From Neptuniibacter sp. (GTDB lineage: Bacteria; Pseudomonadota; Gammaproteobacteria; Pseudomonadales; Balneatricaceae), in the NCBI GenBank assembly GCA_030149405.1, contig JASBRM010000180.1, positions 1 through 6,293 of the forward strand: DNA of 6,293 nt. Direction: 5' to 3'. Below are positions 5,102-6,293 of the stretch, in pieces (the first letter of the stretch is position 1; each line of letters opens with the position of its first letter). The position numbers and the translations under genes were made by a program. The notes under the pieces were generated by a model that saw only the letters and a list, made by a program, of their open reading frames with translations, was not told where the DNA came from and did no database searches.

Positions 5102-5785
5102 TCAGATCTCGTTAGCAGGGGGAATATCCGCAAAAGTACTATTTGCCATCCAACTCGTGATATTGCCAGTCAGGGCCGCAGGCCCTATCAGCTGTAGCTT
5201 TTTATCTCTGACGGCCGCTTTATAACTCATATCACCCATCCAGATTTCAATCATGGTTCGTAGATCTGTGTTAAACCAGATATCTACCTCTTTCCCAGGA
5301 TCAACCGTACAGACATCAATCCCGGCATCACTGACCATAATCCACCATTTTGATAGTTGCTGACGGTCACTGAAGTTGAAGCAGATTGTGGTTCCACCTC
5401 CGGGGAGCCTTTCAGCATCAATGCTACGTTCCAGATAGAGCATCAGCAGCTCAATATCCAATTCAGAATCGTCTATCTGACCACGAGTCCAGCGCATACC
5501 CCATTCACCGATCTGTTGGATGATAGGTGCAAGCTCCTTACCTTGTTCCGTAAGAAAATACTCATAACCGCGCTGTCCCTGAATTTTTTTACGAATGACC
5601 AGGCCGTTATCTGTCAGTTCGTTCAGTCGTTTTGTGAGTACAGTGGGTGATATGGCTGCCAGTCCTCGTTGAAAATCATTAAAACGTTTCCCGCCAACCA
5701 GAAGTTCTCGGATGATCAGGAATGTCCACTTCTCACAAAGCAGTTCTGAAGCTTTAGCCACGGGGCAAAATTGTAAGTAAGCCAT
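5102..5785 (-). CDS. HxlR-family regulator with a C-terminal SCP2-like domain
   Basis: This 227-residue DNA-binding protein is about twice the usual HxlR length. The N-terminal winged helix-turn-helix (about 7-97) has the family features: CPVAKASELL with C7 near the N-terminus, EKWTFLIIRELL (18-29), the recognition-helix region ISPTVLTKRLNEL (45-57), and a wing with GYEYFLTEQGKEL (73-85). C7 matches the cysteine that senses electrophiles or oxidants in some family members. The region at about 105-215 resembles an SCP2 sterol-carrier fold (WFNTDLRTMIEIWMGDMSY, then LQLIGPAAL), which binds a hydrophobic ligand in other proteins. The protein may thus be a one-component sensor of a lipid-like or aromatic molecule; this is inference. 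Other cysteines are C17, C135 and C159. The gene is divergent from the DUF4242 gene, and candidate operators lie 14-44 bases upstream of its start, so autoregulation is likely. The SD is weak (AAGAA region). Confidence 0.9.
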   Translation of the reverse strand: MAYLQFCPVAKASELLCEKWTFLIIRELLVGGKRFNDFQRGLAAISPTVLTKRLNELTDNGLVIRKKIQGQRGYEYFLTEQGKELAPIIQQIGEWGMRWTRGQIDDSELDIELLMLYLERSIDAERLPGGGTTICFNFSDRQQLSKWWIMVSDAGIDVCTVDPGKEVDIWFNTDLRTMIEIWMGDMSYKAAVRDKKLQLIGPAALTGNITSWMANSTFADIPPANEI

Positions 5786-5798
5786 CTTTATTCTTATT

Positions 5799-5854
5799 AA
5801 CTACATTTTCCGTAGTTGGACGCTACGGATTTCATAGCATCTTTTGTAGTCCAA
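5799..5854. promoter_or_regulatory. Probable HxlR operator array in the divergent spacer
   Basis: Two perfect inverted repeats share a half-site: AACTAC-N7-GTAGTT (5799-5817) and TCCGTAG-N7-CTACGGA (5809-5829). CTAC at 5801, GTAG at 5812 and CTAC at 5823 are spaced by exactly 11 bases. A fourth, GTAG at 5846, lies 23 bases further, about two turns. A wider dyad TTGGAC (5816-5821) and GTCCAA (5849-5854) frames this end. HxlR-family regulators are known to bind TAC/GTA-type inverted repeats. The array covers the leader of the HxlR gene and touches its candidate -10. Confidence 0.6.
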
Positions 5855-5870
5855 GGGTTTTAGGATTCAA
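5843..5870 (-). promoter_or_regulatory. Candidate promoter of the HxlR–SCP2 gene
   Basis: On the minus strand TTGAAT (5865-5870) and TACAAA (5843-5848) are separated by 16 bases; each matches the consensus at 4 of 6 positions. Transcription would start near 5836 and run through the operator half-sites, while GTAG 5846-5849 overlaps the -10. No equally good plus-strand promoter for the DUF4242 gene was found; TAGGAT (5861-5866) is the best -10 candidate there. Confidence 0.35.
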
Positions 5871-5917
5871 AGCTGGTAACAGCCTCTTAATAAAAACAAC
5901 TCTGGGAGCAACAAAAG

Positions 5918-6202
5918 ATGCCTAAATTTATTATTGAACGTGACCTTCCAAATATCGGTGAAGCAGATCAGGCAAGCCTGAGTGCCGCAGCTGAAAAGTC
6001 CAACGCCGTACTCTCGGCTATGCAAGCCGAAGATAAGGATATCCATTGGCAGCACAGCTATGTTGCTGGAGATAAAACATTTTGTGTTTATGAATGCGCA
6101 ACTGAAGAGCTGATTCATGAGCACGCTGAACGCAGTGGGTTTCCGGCTAACTCGATTTCTGAGGTTAAAAACCAGATTGACCCATCTACAGCAGATGCTT
6201 AA
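5918..6202 (+). CDS. DUF4242 (SCO4226-like) small protein
   Basis: The 94 residues match the DUF4242 family over the full length: MPKFIIERDLP at the start, IHWQHSYVAGDKTFCVYEC (42-60), HEHAERSGFPANSISEV (67-83), and an IDPSTA tail (88-93). The family is small, ferredoxin-like in fold and cytoplasmic; the Streptomyces member SCO4226 binds nickel. His and Cys residues that could bind metal here are H43, H46, C56, C60, H67 and H69. Which of them are true ligands cannot be told from sequence. The function is not established. The start is supported by SD GGGAG (5904-5908) nine bases upstream. It is transcribed away from the HxlR–SCP2 regulator, and a shared 132-base spacer with operator-like repeats makes it the most likely target of that regulator. 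Confidence 0.92.
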   Translation: MPKFIIERDLPNIGEADQASLSAAAEKSNAVLSAMQAEDKDIHWQHSYVAGDKTFCVYECATEELIHEHAERSGFPANSISEVKNQIDPSTADA

Positions 6203-6220
6203 TGCAATCTGATCATCAGA

Positions 6221-6270
6221 CAGGGCATGTGGTGCAACCGCTTCACATTAGCACCAGTATTCGTGCCCTG
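6221..6270. repeat. Two-tier inverted repeat after the DUF4242 gene
   Basis: The outer arms CAGGGCA (6221-6227) and TGCCCTG (6264-6270) are perfect. Inside lie TGGTGC (6230-6235) and GCACCA (6251-6256), with an asymmetric internal loop (two against seven bases) and a 15-base apical loop. It begins 19 bases after the DUF4242 stop. No T run follows on the plus strand, so it is not a canonical terminator. It may be an RNA 3'-end structure or a dispersed extragenic repeat. No gene is clear in 6203-6293. Confidence 0.45.
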
Positions 6271-6293
6271 ACACTGTACTTAAGACCCCATAT

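Noticed and set aside
5867..6124. Minus-strand open frame opposite the DUF4242 gene
   Set aside because: It is antisense to a clearly conserved family protein with a good SD.
6221..6270. Integron attC site
   Set aside because: The ends lack the RYYYAAC/GTTRRRY core sites, and no integrase or cassette array is present.
6205..6293. Possible tail of a minus-strand gene entering from the right edge
   Set aside because: The open stretches here are at most about 16 codons with no recognisable protein; the window is too short to decide.

Overview
The window looks like a piece of a gammaproteobacterial chromosome. RbgA-type GTPase, an EAL–HDOD protein and a YhiN/HI0933-type flavoprotein together, with moderate GC content and ordinary Shine-Dalgarno (SD) spacing, fit a marine Oceanospirillales/Vibrio-like bacterium. 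That placement is inferred from protein resemblance only. No rRNA, tRNA, CRISPR array, transposase or integrase was found. The longest stretch without a gene is about 170 bases.

Layout. A minus-strand EAL–HDOD signalling protein (144-1361) ends at a strong intrinsic terminator (78-125) and is divergent from a plus-strand cluster. That cluster holds rbgA, a circularly permuted GTPase of 50S ribosome assembly (1532-2446). Two bases after it comes a very basic 87-residue protein (2449-2712). A tandem CDGSH iron-sulfur protein (2815-3057) and a GTG-started YhiN-type FAD oxidoreductase (3115-4293) follow. Converging on this cluster are two minus-strand genes: an unrecognised exported protein (4461-4955) and an HxlR-family regulator fused to an SCP2-like domain (5102-5785). 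The regulator is divergent from a DUF4242 (SCO4226-like) small protein (5918-6202).

How the parts may work together. rbgA and the basic protein look like a two-gene ribosome-assembly unit. The CDGSH protein and YhiN homologue are both redox proteins in tandem, each with its own candidate control element. The HxlR–SCP2 gene and the DUF4242 gene look like a regulator-target divergon. Their shared 132-base spacer holds TAC/GTA half-sites spaced by one helical turn.

The least conventional parts are four: that operator array; the exported orphan, whose signal peptide is built on a 15-base tandem repeat; an 11-base inverted repeat enclosing the orphan's start codon; and the uncharacterised basic partner of rbgA. 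I saw no clear large novel system such as a defence island. Most genes are members of known families, and the functional links are inferences from gene order and DNA pattern.
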